A DNA stretch of 64,000 nt. It comes from JAPLDB01 sp038206355 (GTDB lineage: Bacteria > Bacteroidota > Bacteroidia > AKYH767-A > 2013-40CM-41-45). Below, piece by piece: positions 9,777 to 18,401 of this stretch. Each line of letters opens with the position of its first letter. Position 1 is the stretch's first letter. Below the pieces are notes generated by a model. It was not told the DNA's origin, did no database searches, and worked only from the letters and a program-made list of their open reading frames with translations. The position numbers and the translations under genes were made by a program. Location of the stretch: contig JBBRAY010000008.1 in assembly GCA_038206355.1 (NCBI GenBank), positions 56,147 to 120,146 of the forward strand. Direction: 5' to 3'.

Positions 9777-10007
9777 TTTAAAATATCCTCTTCCTGTTTA
9801 TGTGTTTTGGCTGAATCAAATACCCTGGAATGCGCTCCTGACTTCCCGGGATTTTGTGGCAACCTGTTAACGACAAAGTTGCAAAAATATTTTAATAATG
9901 ACCGCCCTAATCGTATCCTGAAAAAAGTTATCCTGAAAGGTTCTGTTGTATTCACAATGTATCCGTTACATTTGGTGCGCCTTAACTGAATTATTTCCTG
10001 TTTATTC

Positions 10008-10871
10008 ATGGCAGAAGAAAAAAAGAAAAAAAAACTCAGCGGACTGAAAAGCCGCTACAAGCTCGTTTTTCTGAACGAAGATACTTTTGAAGAGCGCGCC
10101 TCATTCACCCTCCGTCCGTTAACCATTTTCGTCAGCGTGGGCATTACCATCATTCTTCTGATTGTCCTTACTACCCTGCTCATTGCATTTACCGGCCTGA
10201 GGGAATATATTCCCGGATACAGCGATGTAAAGATGAAACGACAACTATTCACATTGATGCAAAGAAGCGACAGCATGCAGGTGGCTTTGAATGCGCGCGA
10301 CTTGTACATCGACAACATCCGGAACATTGTAAACGGCACGCTGAAGAATGACTCCACAGATAAAAAACCACCGGCAAGTGCAAAAGTTGAAAATGTGAAT
10401 TCCCTGAAAAAATCCAGAGAAGATTCCCTCCTCCGCAATGAAATTGAAGGCCGCGATAAATTTACACTGAGTGCTATCACTTCAGAGTCGTCAGGGATCA
10501 GCAGTTTTCTTTTTTTTCCACCTGTCAAGGGAATGATCACAAATCGTTTCAATGCCATTGGAAAACATTACGGTATCGATATCGCCGGCAATCCGAATGA
10601 AGCCGTAAAAGCAACGCTGGACGGAACGGTCATCCTCGCCAATTTCACCAGTGAAACAGGATGGGTAATTGCGATACAACACAGCAATAATTTTATTTCC
10701 TTTTACAAACACAATTCCTCCCTGCTGAAAAAAGCAGGAGACTATGTAAAAGCAGGCGATGTAATAGCTATCATAGGTAACAGTGGAGAACAATCAACCG
10801 GACCGCATCTGCATTTTGAACTGTGGTCAAACGGCAGTCCGCTCGATCCGCAGAAGTATGTGGCGTTTTGA
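10008..10871 (+). CDS. Membrane-anchored M23 family metallopeptidase
   Basis: A 287-residue protein: basic cytoplasmic N-terminus (EEKKKKKLSGLKSRYK), one membrane segment (~39-62), a short coiled region, and a C-terminal LytM/M23 domain (~165-287). The zinc and catalytic residues are intact: NRFNAIGKHYGIDIAG supplies the first His and the Asp, and GPHLHFELW the HxH motif. M23 enzymes cut peptide cross-links of peptidoglycan. Bactofilin-linked M23 enzymes control cell shape; the nearby bactofilin and T9SS gene suggest that function here. It is divergent from porW with 231 bases between the starts. Confidence 0.9.
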   Translation: MAEEKKKKKLSGLKSRYKLVFLNEDTFEERASFTLRPLTIFVSVGITIILLIVLTTLLIAFTGLREYIPGYSDVKMKRQLFTLMQRSDSMQVALNARDLYIDNIRNIVNGTLKNDSTDKKPPASAKVENVNSLKKSREDSLLRNEIEGRDKFTLSAITSESSGISSFLFFPPVKGMITNRFNAIGKHYGIDIAGNPNEAVKATLDGTVILANFTSETGWVIAIQHSNNFISFYKHNSSLLKKAGDYVKAGDVIAIIGNSGEQSTGPHLHFELWSNGSPLDPQKYVAF

Positions 10872-10969
10872 AGAAAATTCACGATGCATGATTGACGATG
10901 CACGAATGAAATCCGCCAAATGAAAAGTGGAATATGTTTGGTATCTTTAGGGAATATATTTTTCTATCG

Positions 10970-12502
10970 ATGAGAAAAAATTTGTGCTCATTAATATTCT
11001 TATTTGTTGTCAATTATGCCGAAGCACAAAGCACATTTGAAAAAGTGAGTCCTGAAGTCACTCCCCATATCGGAATGGCTATGGGAAAAAGCGGTAGTTT
11101 ATTTTTACTGAGTGCTGTTGGAAGTCCGGATTCTGTTAAGACATGCATTTCGAAGATGGACGAAGACGGAAATTTTTATTGGAGCAAAACTTACTATCCC
11201 ACTTCAGGAATTCTTGAGGCATGGAAAATTTTACCTGCGTCCGATTTTGGATTTTTCTTAACCGGATGTTACCAAAAGTCCGGAAACTCAGATTACTTTA
11301 TATTGAAGGCTGATAGTAACGGTTCTGTGATATGGTCGTGGTCTTACGATCATTCACAAACCGAAAACAGTTTGTCGGCTACTCTATTACCAGGTGGAGG
11401 AATAATGTTAGCAGGTGCAAGTATGGATTCCGTATCCCATTTAGGTGATTATAATTCTCTTTTAAAAACAGACAGCTTAGGCAATGTTTTATTTTTTAAA
11501 AAGTATTATACCTCCGGCTATCAATATAGTGGCGGAAATGTCTTTTTGTTAGATGACAGTACATGCCTGATGCTATGCAGCTACCAGCAAAATTTTTCTG
11601 GAGTTTGGAAAACTCATCTATTGAAGATCGATTTAAGTGGCTCAATACTACTTACCAGTTCATTGGAAAATTCAACTCAAAATGTAGATATAGGGAAAGC
11701 TCTTGCATTGCCTAATGGAGAGCTCTGTCTTATTGGCCAAATAGAAAATTTACCGCTGTTTGCACGTTTGAATTCTTCAGGAATAATTCAATGGTCAAAA
11801 GTTTTAACAAATTTTGATAATACAACTATTTATGACATAGTAAATACTCATAATAATCAATACATAGCTATCGGTATTTGTCCCGATACTGCCAATGCAC
11901 ATTCAATCAGATTTCTACTGCAACTGGATTCGGCAGGTAACAATATCCGGATGCATTCCTTTCCCCGGGATACCTATGCAACCATTGCAGGAATTGCTGC
12001 TGAGGGTGAGGATAATGGCCTCTATATGGGCGGTTTATTAATCCCTTTTTCCAATTTTATTCTCCAAAAAACGGATTCCATCGGAATGGCATCATGCGGA
12101 ACCACACCACTAAGTTATTATGATAGTTCAATCAGTCTCGTGCAAAATTCTCCTGTTTATTTTGATTCAACATTCACTGTTGCACAAAATAATTTATTCG
12201 TTCTTGATTCGGCCGGAATATCATTTACAGATTTTTGTCAAACTCTAAATATTACTAAATACTCTTCAATTGATGAAGCTTTAATTCTATCCCCAAATCC
12301 TGTGTCAGGAAAACTAACCATAACTAATATACAATCACCTGTTCAAGAAATATATCTCTACAACCTCCTTGGTGAAAAAATGCCTGTGAATATTGACTAT
12401 CGATTGCTGACTGTAGACTGTTCTCTCCTCCTTCCCGGCATCTACATTTTACAGGCTATCGGAGACGGGAAAGTATTGTGTGGAAAAGTAATCATGGAAT
12501 AA
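10970..12502 (+). CDS. Secreted propeller-like protein with T9SS type A sorting domain
   Basis: A 510-residue exported protein. The start at 10970 gives a proper signal peptide (MRKNLCSLIFLFVVNYAEAQ); an upstream in-frame ATG would add 12 residues in front of it. The body has repeated blocks with TDSLGN, KMDEDGNFYW and DSAGNNI that match the beta-propeller type seen at 26334 and 30876. The C-terminus (LSPNPVSGKLTI, IYLYNLLGEK, LLPGIYILQA, GKVIME) is a T9SS type A sorting domain. A TATCTTTA -7-like box lies at 10942-10949. Function unknown. The sorting domain contains a TVDC-rich insert noted in the findings. Confidence 0.8.
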   Translation: MRKNLCSLIFLFVVNYAEAQSTFEKVSPEVTPHIGMAMGKSGSLFLLSAVGSPDSVKTCISKMDEDGNFYWSKTYYPTSGILEAWKILPASDFGFFLTGCYQKSGNSDYFILKADSNGSVIWSWSYDHSQTENSLSATLLPGGGIMLAGASMDSVSHLGDYNSLLKTDSLGNVLFFKKYYTSGYQYSGGNVFLLDDSTCLMLCSYQQNFSGVWKTHLLKIDLSGSILLTSSLENSTQNVDIGKALALPNGELCLIGQIENLPLFARLNSSGIIQWSKVLTNFDNTTIYDIVNTHNNQYIAIGICPDTANAHSIRFLLQLDSAGNNIRMHSFPRDTYATIAGIAAEGEDNGLYMGGLLIPFSNFILQKTDSIGMASCGTTPLSYYDSSISLVQNSPVYFDSTFTVAQNNLFVLDSAGISFTDFCQTLNITKYSSIDEALILSPNPVSGKLTITNIQSPVQEIYLYNLLGEKMPVNIDYRLLTVDCSLLLPGIYILQAIGDGKVLCGKVIME

Positions 12503-12532
12503 AATTCATATTTTTTTCAAAAATATGTCAGT

Positions 12533-12730
12533 ATGAATTCATTCGTGATCACACCGCGCAACAAAAAAGAATATAAATTTCTTTTTGATCTAATGAACAA
12601 ACTCAACCTAAAGTCTTCCGAACTCTCCAAAGAAACTGTTGAAAATGCCGGGCTTTTACTTTTAATGAATCAAGCCGACCGTAACAAGACAGTGAGACGC
12701 GAAACCATAATGAAAAAATTAAATTCCTGA
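12533..12730 (+). CDS. Putative antitoxin of a RelE-type module
   Basis: A 65-residue, mostly helical, charged protein (LFDLMNKLNLKSSELSKE). I recognise no named antitoxin domain, but its stop codon overlaps the ATG of a RelE-like toxin (TGATGG, one base shared), and size and position are those of a type II antitoxin. These usually bind the toxin through a C-terminal helix and repress the operon. Confidence 0.65.
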   Translation: MNSFVITPRNKKEYKFLFDLMNKLNLKSSELSKETVENAGLLLLMNQADRNKTVRRETIMKKLNS

Positions 12731-12975
12731 TGGAGGTTGAATTTCTTCGGCGTTTTTCAAAAGATATTGATGATTTGCGTTCTACTGATCTGAAAAAGAA
12801 AATTGCAAAAATTATTGTTCCGGTTGAAGGGGCTGAACGCATTTCGGCGATTCACAATATTAAGAAGCTGAGAGGTCATTCTTATACCTACCGCATCGGG
12901 TTATTCATTGAAGGTGATATAGTGAAATTTGCACGTGTTGTCCATCGTAAGGAAATTTACCGGGTATTTCCTTGA
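12730..12975 (+). CDS. RelE/ParE-family toxin
   Basis: An 81-residue protein of the RelE type: FLRRFSKDIDDL at the start, IKKLRGHSYTYRIGLFIEGD in the centre and FARVVHRKEIYRVFP at the end. This is the compact RelE fold, whose members cleave mRNA on the ribosome. The basic residues expected for catalysis (Arg in YRIG, Arg and His in VVHRKEIYR) are present, so it looks intact. Co-translated with the 65-residue partner. Confidence 0.8.
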   Translation: MEVEFLRRFSKDIDDLRSTDLKKKIAKIIVPVEGAERISAIHNIKKLRGHSYTYRIGLFIEGDIVKFARVVHRKEIYRVFP

Positions 12976-13072
12976 TGCAGAAAAATGGCACATGAAAAAA
13001 ATTTTCAATATAAATTTCATCTGAATTTATTTAGCGCGTCGAATAAGTTTTTTCCGCACTTTTAGTCCCTCA

Positions 13073-14569
13073 ATGAATTTCCTTTCAACACTCAGCAAAC
13101 CCATAGCATCGTTCGCCGCCGGCGCCTTAAAACACCAGGCCAGGAACGCTGTTGCAATGCAGGAAAAAATATTCAGGACACTCATCAGGAAAGCGCGCAA
13201 TACCGCTTTTGGAAAAGACCACTGGTTTAAAGAAATAAAAACATACAATGATTTCACAAGCCGTGTGCCCGTGCGCGACTACGAAGCGCTGAAACCTTAT
13301 ATTGATCGAATGCTCAATGGCGAAGAAAGTATTTTATGGCCCGGCAAACCGTTGTACGTTTCAAAAACATCAGGTACCACTTCCGGTATCAAATACATAC
13401 CCATCACGAAAGACAGCATCAGCAACCACATCAACAGCACACGAAATGCCATGCTGGCCTACATTGCAGAAACAGGTAAGGCGGATTTTCTGAAAGGCAA
13501 ATTGATTTTTATCAGCGGAAGTCCTGCCCTCGAAAATAAAAACGGACTGAAGGTGGGGCGACTCAGCGGCATTGTAAATCACCACGTACCGCAATACCTG
13601 AGAAGAAATCAACTGCCCGGCTGGGAAACCAACTGTATTGACGACTTTGAAAAAAAAATCGATCACATTGTGAATGAAACCCTTTCACAAAACATGACCA
13701 TGATCAGCGGAATCCCCCCCTGGGTGCAGATGTATTTTGATAAATTAGTGGAAGCATCAGGAAAAAATATCATGGACATTTTTCCAAATTTCTCTCTGTT
13801 CATTTATGGTGGCGTAAATTATGAACCCTACCGGAAAAAGTTTGAGCAGACCATCGGAAAAAAAATTGACTCCATTGAATTGTATCCCGCTTCAGAAGGT
13901 TTCATTGCATTTCAGGACAATCAGAAAAAAAATGATTTATACCTGAATATCAACTCCGGAATATTTTTTGAATTTATTCAGGCCTCAGATTTTTTTAAGG
14001 ATAATCCAAAACGCATTTCCCTTAAAGACGTGAACCCCGGCGTGAACTACGCCATCATCCTCAGTAATAACGCAGGACTCTGGGGTTATTCACTCGGCGA
14101 CACGATAAAATTTACTTCAGTAAATCCCTTTCGAATCGTTGTTACAGGAAGATTAAAACACCAGATCACGGCGTTCGGTGAACACGTTATTGCCGAAGAA
14201 GTTGAAAATGCACTTCTCGAAGCTTGTGCTGCACATCATGCACATGTGGCTGAATTTACACTTGCGCCTCAGGTGAATCCTGATGCCGGCGAAAAGCCGT
14301 ACCATGAATGGTTTATTGAATTTGACCGGGAGCCCGATAACATCAACCGTTTTTCTAAATCACTTGATGAATCAATTGCCAGACAAAATATTTATTACAA
14401 GGATTTAATCTCAGGGCATATATTGCAACCTTTGAAAGTGCGCGTGATGAAAAAAGATTCTTTCATTGATTACATGCGCTCACAGGGAAAACTCGGCGGA
14501 CAAAATAAAATGCCACGGCTCAGCAACGACAGAATAATAGCTGATGAATTGAAAAAGTATATTCAGTAA
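13073..14569 (+). CDS. GH3-family acyl-adenylating enzyme
   Basis: A 498-residue protein of the GH3 (auxin-responsive promoter) family, full length for bacterial members. The ATP-binding signature is YVSKTSGTTSGIKYIPIT; further family motifs are LYPASEGFIAFQ and WGYSLGDTIKFTSV, and the C-terminal subdomain with VTGRLKHQITAFGEHV is complete. Plant GH3 enzymes conjugate amino acids to hormone carboxylates through an acyl-adenylate. The bacterial substrate is not known. It lies between two toxin-antitoxin modules and upstream of dxr. Confidence 0.88.
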   Translation: MNFLSTLSKPIASFAAGALKHQARNAVAMQEKIFRTLIRKARNTAFGKDHWFKEIKTYNDFTSRVPVRDYEALKPYIDRMLNGEESILWPGKPLYVSKTSGTTSGIKYIPITKDSISNHINSTRNAMLAYIAETGKADFLKGKLIFISGSPALENKNGLKVGRLSGIVNHHVPQYLRRNQLPGWETNCIDDFEKKIDHIVNETLSQNMTMISGIPPWVQMYFDKLVEASGKNIMDIFPNFSLFIYGGVNYEPYRKKFEQTIGKKIDSIELYPASEGFIAFQDNQKKNDLYLNINSGIFFEFIQASDFFKDNPKRISLKDVNPGVNYAIILSNNAGLWGYSLGDTIKFTSVNPFRIVVTGRLKHQITAFGEHVIAEEVENALLEACAAHHAHVAEFTLAPQVNPDAGEKPYHEWFIEFDREPDNINRFSKSLDESIARQNIYYKDLISGHILQPLKVRVMKKDSFIDYMRSQGKLGGQNKMPRLSNDRIIADELKKYIQ

Positions 14570-14597
14570 TGATTAACTTTACCAAAAATATTTTTCC

Positions 14598-14780
14598 ATG
14601 CGTAAAGAAATGGTAATTGAAACTCTGAAGCAGTTTCCCGAAGAATTTTCTCTGGAAGATTTAATCGAACGGATTATTGTTATCGACAAAGTTGAGCGTG
14701 CTCGTGAATCAGTACTTAATGGAAACACAACGTCCATTGCAGAAGCAGAAAAGCAATTGAAGCAAAAATGGTCGAAATAA
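14598..14780 (+). CDS. Putative ParD-like antitoxin of the ParE module
   Basis: A 60-residue charged helical protein (LEDLIERIIVIDKVERARES, then SIAEAEKQLKQKWSK). This pattern of two helices with an acidic linker is common in short antitoxins paired with ParE toxins. The reading frame overlaps the toxin start by 13 bases, which implies coupled translation. A TAACTTTA -7-like box is at 14574-14581. It is intact although the toxin next to it is interrupted. Confidence 0.75.
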   Translation: MRKEMVIETLKQFPEEFSLEDLIERIIVIDKVERARESVLNGNTTSIAEAEKQLKQKWSK

Positions 14781-15064
14781 TATTTTCAGATTTTGCGATT
14801 GAAGATATAAATAGTGTCGCAGAATATATTGCATTAGATTCACCTTTGTATGCCTCCAATTTTGTTGATGGAGTTTTCGAACGTATATATCAATTGGAAG
14901 AATTTCCTGATTCCGGAAAAACAACTCCTGAAAGTGAGAATGATAACATTAGAGAACTCAATTACGGAAATTATCGGATAATATATGAACTTATTAGTTA
15001 GACCCAAATCGTCGTTTTAAGGGTTCTTCACGGAGCAAGAAATATTTCGAATCAAGATTTTTAA
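14768..15064 (+). pseudogene. ParE-family toxin interrupted by an in-frame amber stop
   Basis: Reading from 14768 gives 77 residues of a RelE/ParE toxin (EIIFSDFAIEDINSVAEYI, GKTTPESENDNIRELNYG, YRIIYELIS) and then TAG at 14999-15001. The same frame continues without a further stop for 20 codons, TQIVVLRVLHGARNISNQDF, ending at TAA 15062-15064. That continuation is exactly the conserved C-terminal strand and Arg-His-Gly-Ar motif of ParE. So the gene is one ParE with a single nonsense codon at residue 78, at a loop position, and no frameshift. Without the last strand the toxin is probably inactive. A base-call error or readthrough are alternatives. Confidence 0.85.
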
Positions 15065-15070
15065 AATTAA

Positions 15071-16249
15071 TTGAGATTGAAAAAGTCCATCGCAATACTC
15101 GGATCTACAGGCAGCATCGGCACGCAGGCCCTTGATGTAATTACCACTCATCCGGACAATTTTTCTGTAGAAGTACTAACTTCCAATAGCAATGCTGACT
15201 TGCTGATTGAACAATCCATAAAATTTCAACCCAATGCAGTCGTTATTGCCGATAAAAATAAATACAGCTACGTAAAATCAACACTGGAAAAATATCCCAT
15301 CAAAGTTTTTGCAGGTGAAGAATCGCTTTCGCAGGTGATGGAGATGGAAAGCATTGATATGGTACTCACTGCCGTAGTCGGATTTGCAGGACTGAGGCCC
15401 ACACTTGCCGCCATTAAAGCAGGAAAACAAATCGCGCTTGCAAATAAAGAAACACTGGTTGTTGCCGGTGAACTTGTTACCGCTTTAGCAAAGGAAAAAG
15501 CGGTAAACATTTACCCTGTTGACTCCGAACATTCAGCCATTTTTCAATGTCTTGCCGGAGAGTGGAACAACCAGATTGAAAAAATTTACCTCACTGCATC
15601 CGGCGGACCATTCAGGGGTAAAGACAAAAATTTTCTCAGCACAGTAAAAAAAGAGCAGGCCCTTAAACATCCCAACTGGGACATGGGAGCGAAAATCACC
15701 ATCGACTCTGCATCAATGATGAATAAAGGGCTTGAGATGATTGAAGCAAAATGGCTTTTCCATCTTACCCCGGATAAGATTGACGTCATCATCCATCCGC
15801 AAAGCATCATTCATTCTATCGTTCAGTTCAAAGACGGAAGTATGAAAGCGCAAATGGGACTGCCCGATATGAAGCTTCCAATTCAATATGCACTGGGATA
15901 CCCTGAACGTTTAAAATCTGATTTCCCGCGATTTGATTTCACAAAATATCCTTCCCTCACATTTGAAAAACCCGATGCAACAACATTCCGAAATCTTGCA
16001 TTGGCAACGGAAGCATTGGAAAAAGGCGGGAATCTCCCATGCATATTAAATGCTGCAAATGAAATTGCAGTAGCTGCATTTCTAAAAGACAGGATTGGTT
16101 TTCTTGAAATGAGCGACATGATTGAAAGTTGCATGTCAGAGGTGAAATTTATAACGCATCCGTCTCTGGAAGATTATCTGCTCACCGACAAGGAAACCCG
16201 GATAATTGCAAGTGAGTGGATTGAAAAAAATTTAATTACCTCCCGTTAA
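15071..16249 (+). CDS. dxr: 1-deoxy-D-xylulose 5-phosphate reductoisomerase
   Basis: The second enzyme of the MEP isoprenoid pathway, 392 residues. The NADPH site SIAILGSTGSIGTQAL is at the N-terminus, followed by NKETLVVAGE, PVDSEHSAIFQCL (metal-binding Asp and Glu), SASMMNKGLEMIEAKWLF and HPQSIIHSIVQFKDGS. No ATG lies before the Rossmann motif in this frame: the start must be TTG at 15071 or 15077. It begins only 6-12 bases after the remnant ParE stop. Two genes downstream is rseP, the usual dxr partner. Confidence 0.95.
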   Translation: MRLKKSIAILGSTGSIGTQALDVITTHPDNFSVEVLTSNSNADLLIEQSIKFQPNAVVIADKNKYSYVKSTLEKYPIKVFAGEESLSQVMEMESIDMVLTAVVGFAGLRPTLAAIKAGKQIALANKETLVVAGELVTALAKEKAVNIYPVDSEHSAIFQCLAGEWNNQIEKIYLTASGGPFRGKDKNFLSTVKKEQALKHPNWDMGAKITIDSASMMNKGLEMIEAKWLFHLTPDKIDVIIHPQSIIHSIVQFKDGSMKAQMGLPDMKLPIQYALGYPERLKSDFPRFDFTKYPSLTFEKPDATTFRNLALATEALEKGGNLPCILNAANEIAVAAFLKDRIGFLEMSDMIESCMSEVKFITHPSLEDYLLTDKETRIIASEWIEKNLITSR

Positions 16250-16286
16250 TTTGCTGGATGAAAGTCATTAACCTGCAGTTGTCACA

Positions 16287-17021
16287 ATGAAAGAACTGAT
16301 CAAAGATACCATACGTAAAAGCCTGAATGCACTTCACCTGGATCTTACAAAGAATTTAAAGTATGACAGACTTACTAAAGAAGTCATAGCCAGGTCGCTG
16401 AAAAAAAACTCCAATGCTATTGACGTGGGCTGCCATAAAGGTGAAATTCTTGACCTCATTTTAAAGCATGCCCCTGAAGGAAACCATTTTGCCTTTGAGC
16501 CGATTCCTGATTTTTACAATGCACTCAAAATAAAATATGCTTCCCGCTGTGAAATTTTTCCTTTTGCCCTCAGTGATCAGCCCGGAGAAACAACATTCAA
16601 CTACGTTAAAAATGCACCTGCCTTCAGCGGAATCAAAAAAAGAAAATATGAGGTACAGAATCCTGATGTAGAGGAGTTGCATGTAAAAGTAGAATCGCTA
16701 GACCATTTGATTCCTGCTACAACACAAATTGATTTTATAAAAATTGACGTGGAAGGCGGTGAATTCGGAGTCCTCAAAGGAGCAAAGCAACTTTTACAAA
16801 GGTCTAAACCAATAGTCGTTTTTGAATGTGGCCTGGGCGCCAGCGATTTTTACGGAACAAAACCCGGAGAGCTTTTTGATTTTTTATTGCAATGCGGATA
16901 CGGAATATATTCACTGCAAAACTGGCTCGAAAAAGGGGCATCATACAAGTCGAATGAATTCACCGATTGCTTTAATAAGAATACAGAATATTATTTCGTC
17001 GCCCGTCCGGATAACGGGTAA
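16287..17021 (+). CDS. FkbM-family methyltransferase
   Basis: A 244-residue SAM-dependent methyltransferase of the FkbM family: NAIDVGCHKGEILDLIL is the SAM-binding loop, HFAFEPIPDFYNALK the acidic residue after strand two, and IDFIKIDVEGGEFGVLKGA the family signature. FkbM enzymes usually O-methylate sugars or polyketides, and in Bacteroidota they often sit in surface-glycan loci. Here it lies between dxr and rseP, which are adjacent in many bacteria. The substrate is unknown. Confidence 0.88.
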   Translation: MKELIKDTIRKSLNALHLDLTKNLKYDRLTKEVIARSLKKNSNAIDVGCHKGEILDLILKHAPEGNHFAFEPIPDFYNALKIKYASRCEIFPFALSDQPGETTFNYVKNAPAFSGIKKRKYEVQNPDVEELHVKVESLDHLIPATTQIDFIKIDVEGGEFGVLKGAKQLLQRSKPIVVFECGLGASDFYGTKPGELFDFLLQCGYGIYSLQNWLEKGASYKSNEFTDCFNKNTEYYFVARPDNG

Positions 17022-17042
17022 CCGATAACGGATAACTTCTTC

Positions 17043-17050
17043 TATCTTTG
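17043..17050 (+). promoter_or_regulatory. -7 box upstream of rseP
   Basis: TATCTTTG matches the Bacteroidota -7 consensus TAnnTTTG and ends 20 bases before the rseP ATG. No TTG occurs at the usual 19-base distance upstream, so the -33 element is weak or absent. Confidence 0.5.
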
Positions 17051-17070
17051 CGCCTCAAAAAAAATTAAGA

Positions 17071-18393
17071 ATGAACGGATTAGTTATGGCCGCCCAGTTA
17101 ATCCTGGGGCTTGCGATTTTAGTAACCCTACATGAGCTGGGACATTTTCTTGCTGCGAGGGCTTTCGGTATCCGCGTGGAAAAATTTTATTTGTTTTTTG
17201 ATGCATGGGGATTTAAATTTTTCTCTTTTAAAAAAGGAGATACAGAATACGGAATAGGCTGGCTTCCACTCGGAGGATATGTAAAAATATCCGGAATGAT
17301 CGACGAAAGCATGGACAAAGATGCCATGAAACTGCCACCTGAACCATGGGAATTCCGCAGTAAACCGGCCTGGCAGCGGCTCATCGTAATGATTGGTGGC
17401 GTGACGATGAATGTATTGCTCGGTATATTTATTTACACTGCCAGTCTCCTCCACTACGATAAAGAATATCTGGCAAACAAAGACGTGAACGATGGTATTT
17501 ATGCTTTTGACCTGGCTGAAAAACTCGGCTTACAAACAGGAGATAAGATCACTGCCATCAATGGAAAACCTTTCGAAAGATTTGAAGAGCTCCTCTCTTC
17601 CAAAGTAATTTTTGGATGTGACCTGACTGTTGATCGCAATGGTCAAACCATACATGTGATTGTTCCCGACGATTTTTATTTTGACGTTACTAAAACCGGC
17701 AAGGGCTTTTTTATCAGTACAAACCAGACCAGCCTCATCATCGACAGTGCAGTAAAAGGTAAACCCGGTGAGGCAGCAGGCCTGCAAAAGAATGATAAAG
17801 TAATTACCGTAAACGGAAAGCGAACTGCTTCACCCGACGGAGCAAGGAAAATCATCAGGGAAAATACAGGCAAGATTGTTTCGCTTGTCGTACTTCGAAA
17901 TGCTGACACATTACAGTTTCAACCACTGGTAAGCGATTCAGGAATTATCGGGGTTTATTTCAGAATGGATCTCGGAAACTATCCGATGACACCTTATACT
18001 TTCGGATCAGCACTTACCATTGGAACCGCCGATGCTGTCGAAGCCATTGTTGGAAATATCAAAGGGCTGAAACAGATTTTTGTCGGAAAAGCGAAAGCAT
18101 CAGAATCTTTGCAAGGACCTATCGGTATTGCCACTATTTATGGCAGCACATGGGACTGGCGCTGGTTCTGGAAAATAACCGGCTTGTTAAGTATGATTCT
18201 GGCATTCATGAACATCCTTCCCATTCCGGCACTTGATGGCGGTCATGTTGTATTCCTTGTAATTGAAGCCGTGACGAAAAGGAAGTTCTCCGATAAATTT
18301 ATGGAGCGCGCACAGGTTACAGGTATGGTCATTCTTTTAGCACTGATGGCTTTTACCATCGGCAATGACATCTGGAAACATGTGATTAATTGA
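17071..18393 (+). CDS. rseP: RIP metalloprotease RseP (site-2 protease)
   Basis: A 440-residue intramembrane zinc protease. HELGH (residues 21-25) in the first membrane helix supplies the two His ligands and Glu; the third ligand is in MNILPIPALDGGHVVF near the C-terminus. Between them are two PDZ domains (FDLAEKLGLQTGDKITAING and GKPGEAAGLQKNDKVITVNG) that face the periplasm. The family cuts anti-sigma factors and signal-peptide remnants. Anti-sigma proteins occur in this genome (62697), though any link is inference. Confidence 0.95.
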   Translation: MNGLVMAAQLILGLAILVTLHELGHFLAARAFGIRVEKFYLFFDAWGFKFFSFKKGDTEYGIGWLPLGGYVKISGMIDESMDKDAMKLPPEPWEFRSKPAWQRLIVMIGGVTMNVLLGIFIYTASLLHYDKEYLANKDVNDGIYAFDLAEKLGLQTGDKITAINGKPFERFEELLSSKVIFGCDLTVDRNGQTIHVIVPDDFYFDVTKTGKGFFISTNQTSLIIDSAVKGKPGEAAGLQKNDKVITVNGKRTASPDGARKIIRENTGKIVSLVVLRNADTLQFQPLVSDSGIIGVYFRMDLGNYPMTPYTFGSALTIGTADAVEAIVGNIKGLKQIFVGKAKASESLQGPIGIATIYGSTWDWRWFWKITGLLSMILAFMNILPIPALDGGHVVFLVIEAVTKRKFSDKFMERAQVTGMVILLALMAFTIGNDIWKHVIN

Positions 18394-18401
18394 TCAGGCG
18401 A

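Noticed and set aside
10055..10558. A 167-codon minus-strand frame opposite the M23 gene.
   Set aside because: The M23 gene is certain and the antisense frame has a basic, low-information composition.
14999..15001. Use of TAG as a sense codon in this organism.
   Set aside because: The anti-sigma gene ends at TAG (63768-63770) and other genes show no internal TAG, so an isolated nonsense mutation is simpler.
17009..17036. Short near-repeats (ataacgg) as a REP element or operator before rseP.
   Set aside because: Too short and imperfect for an operator; treated as part of the general short-word repeats instead.
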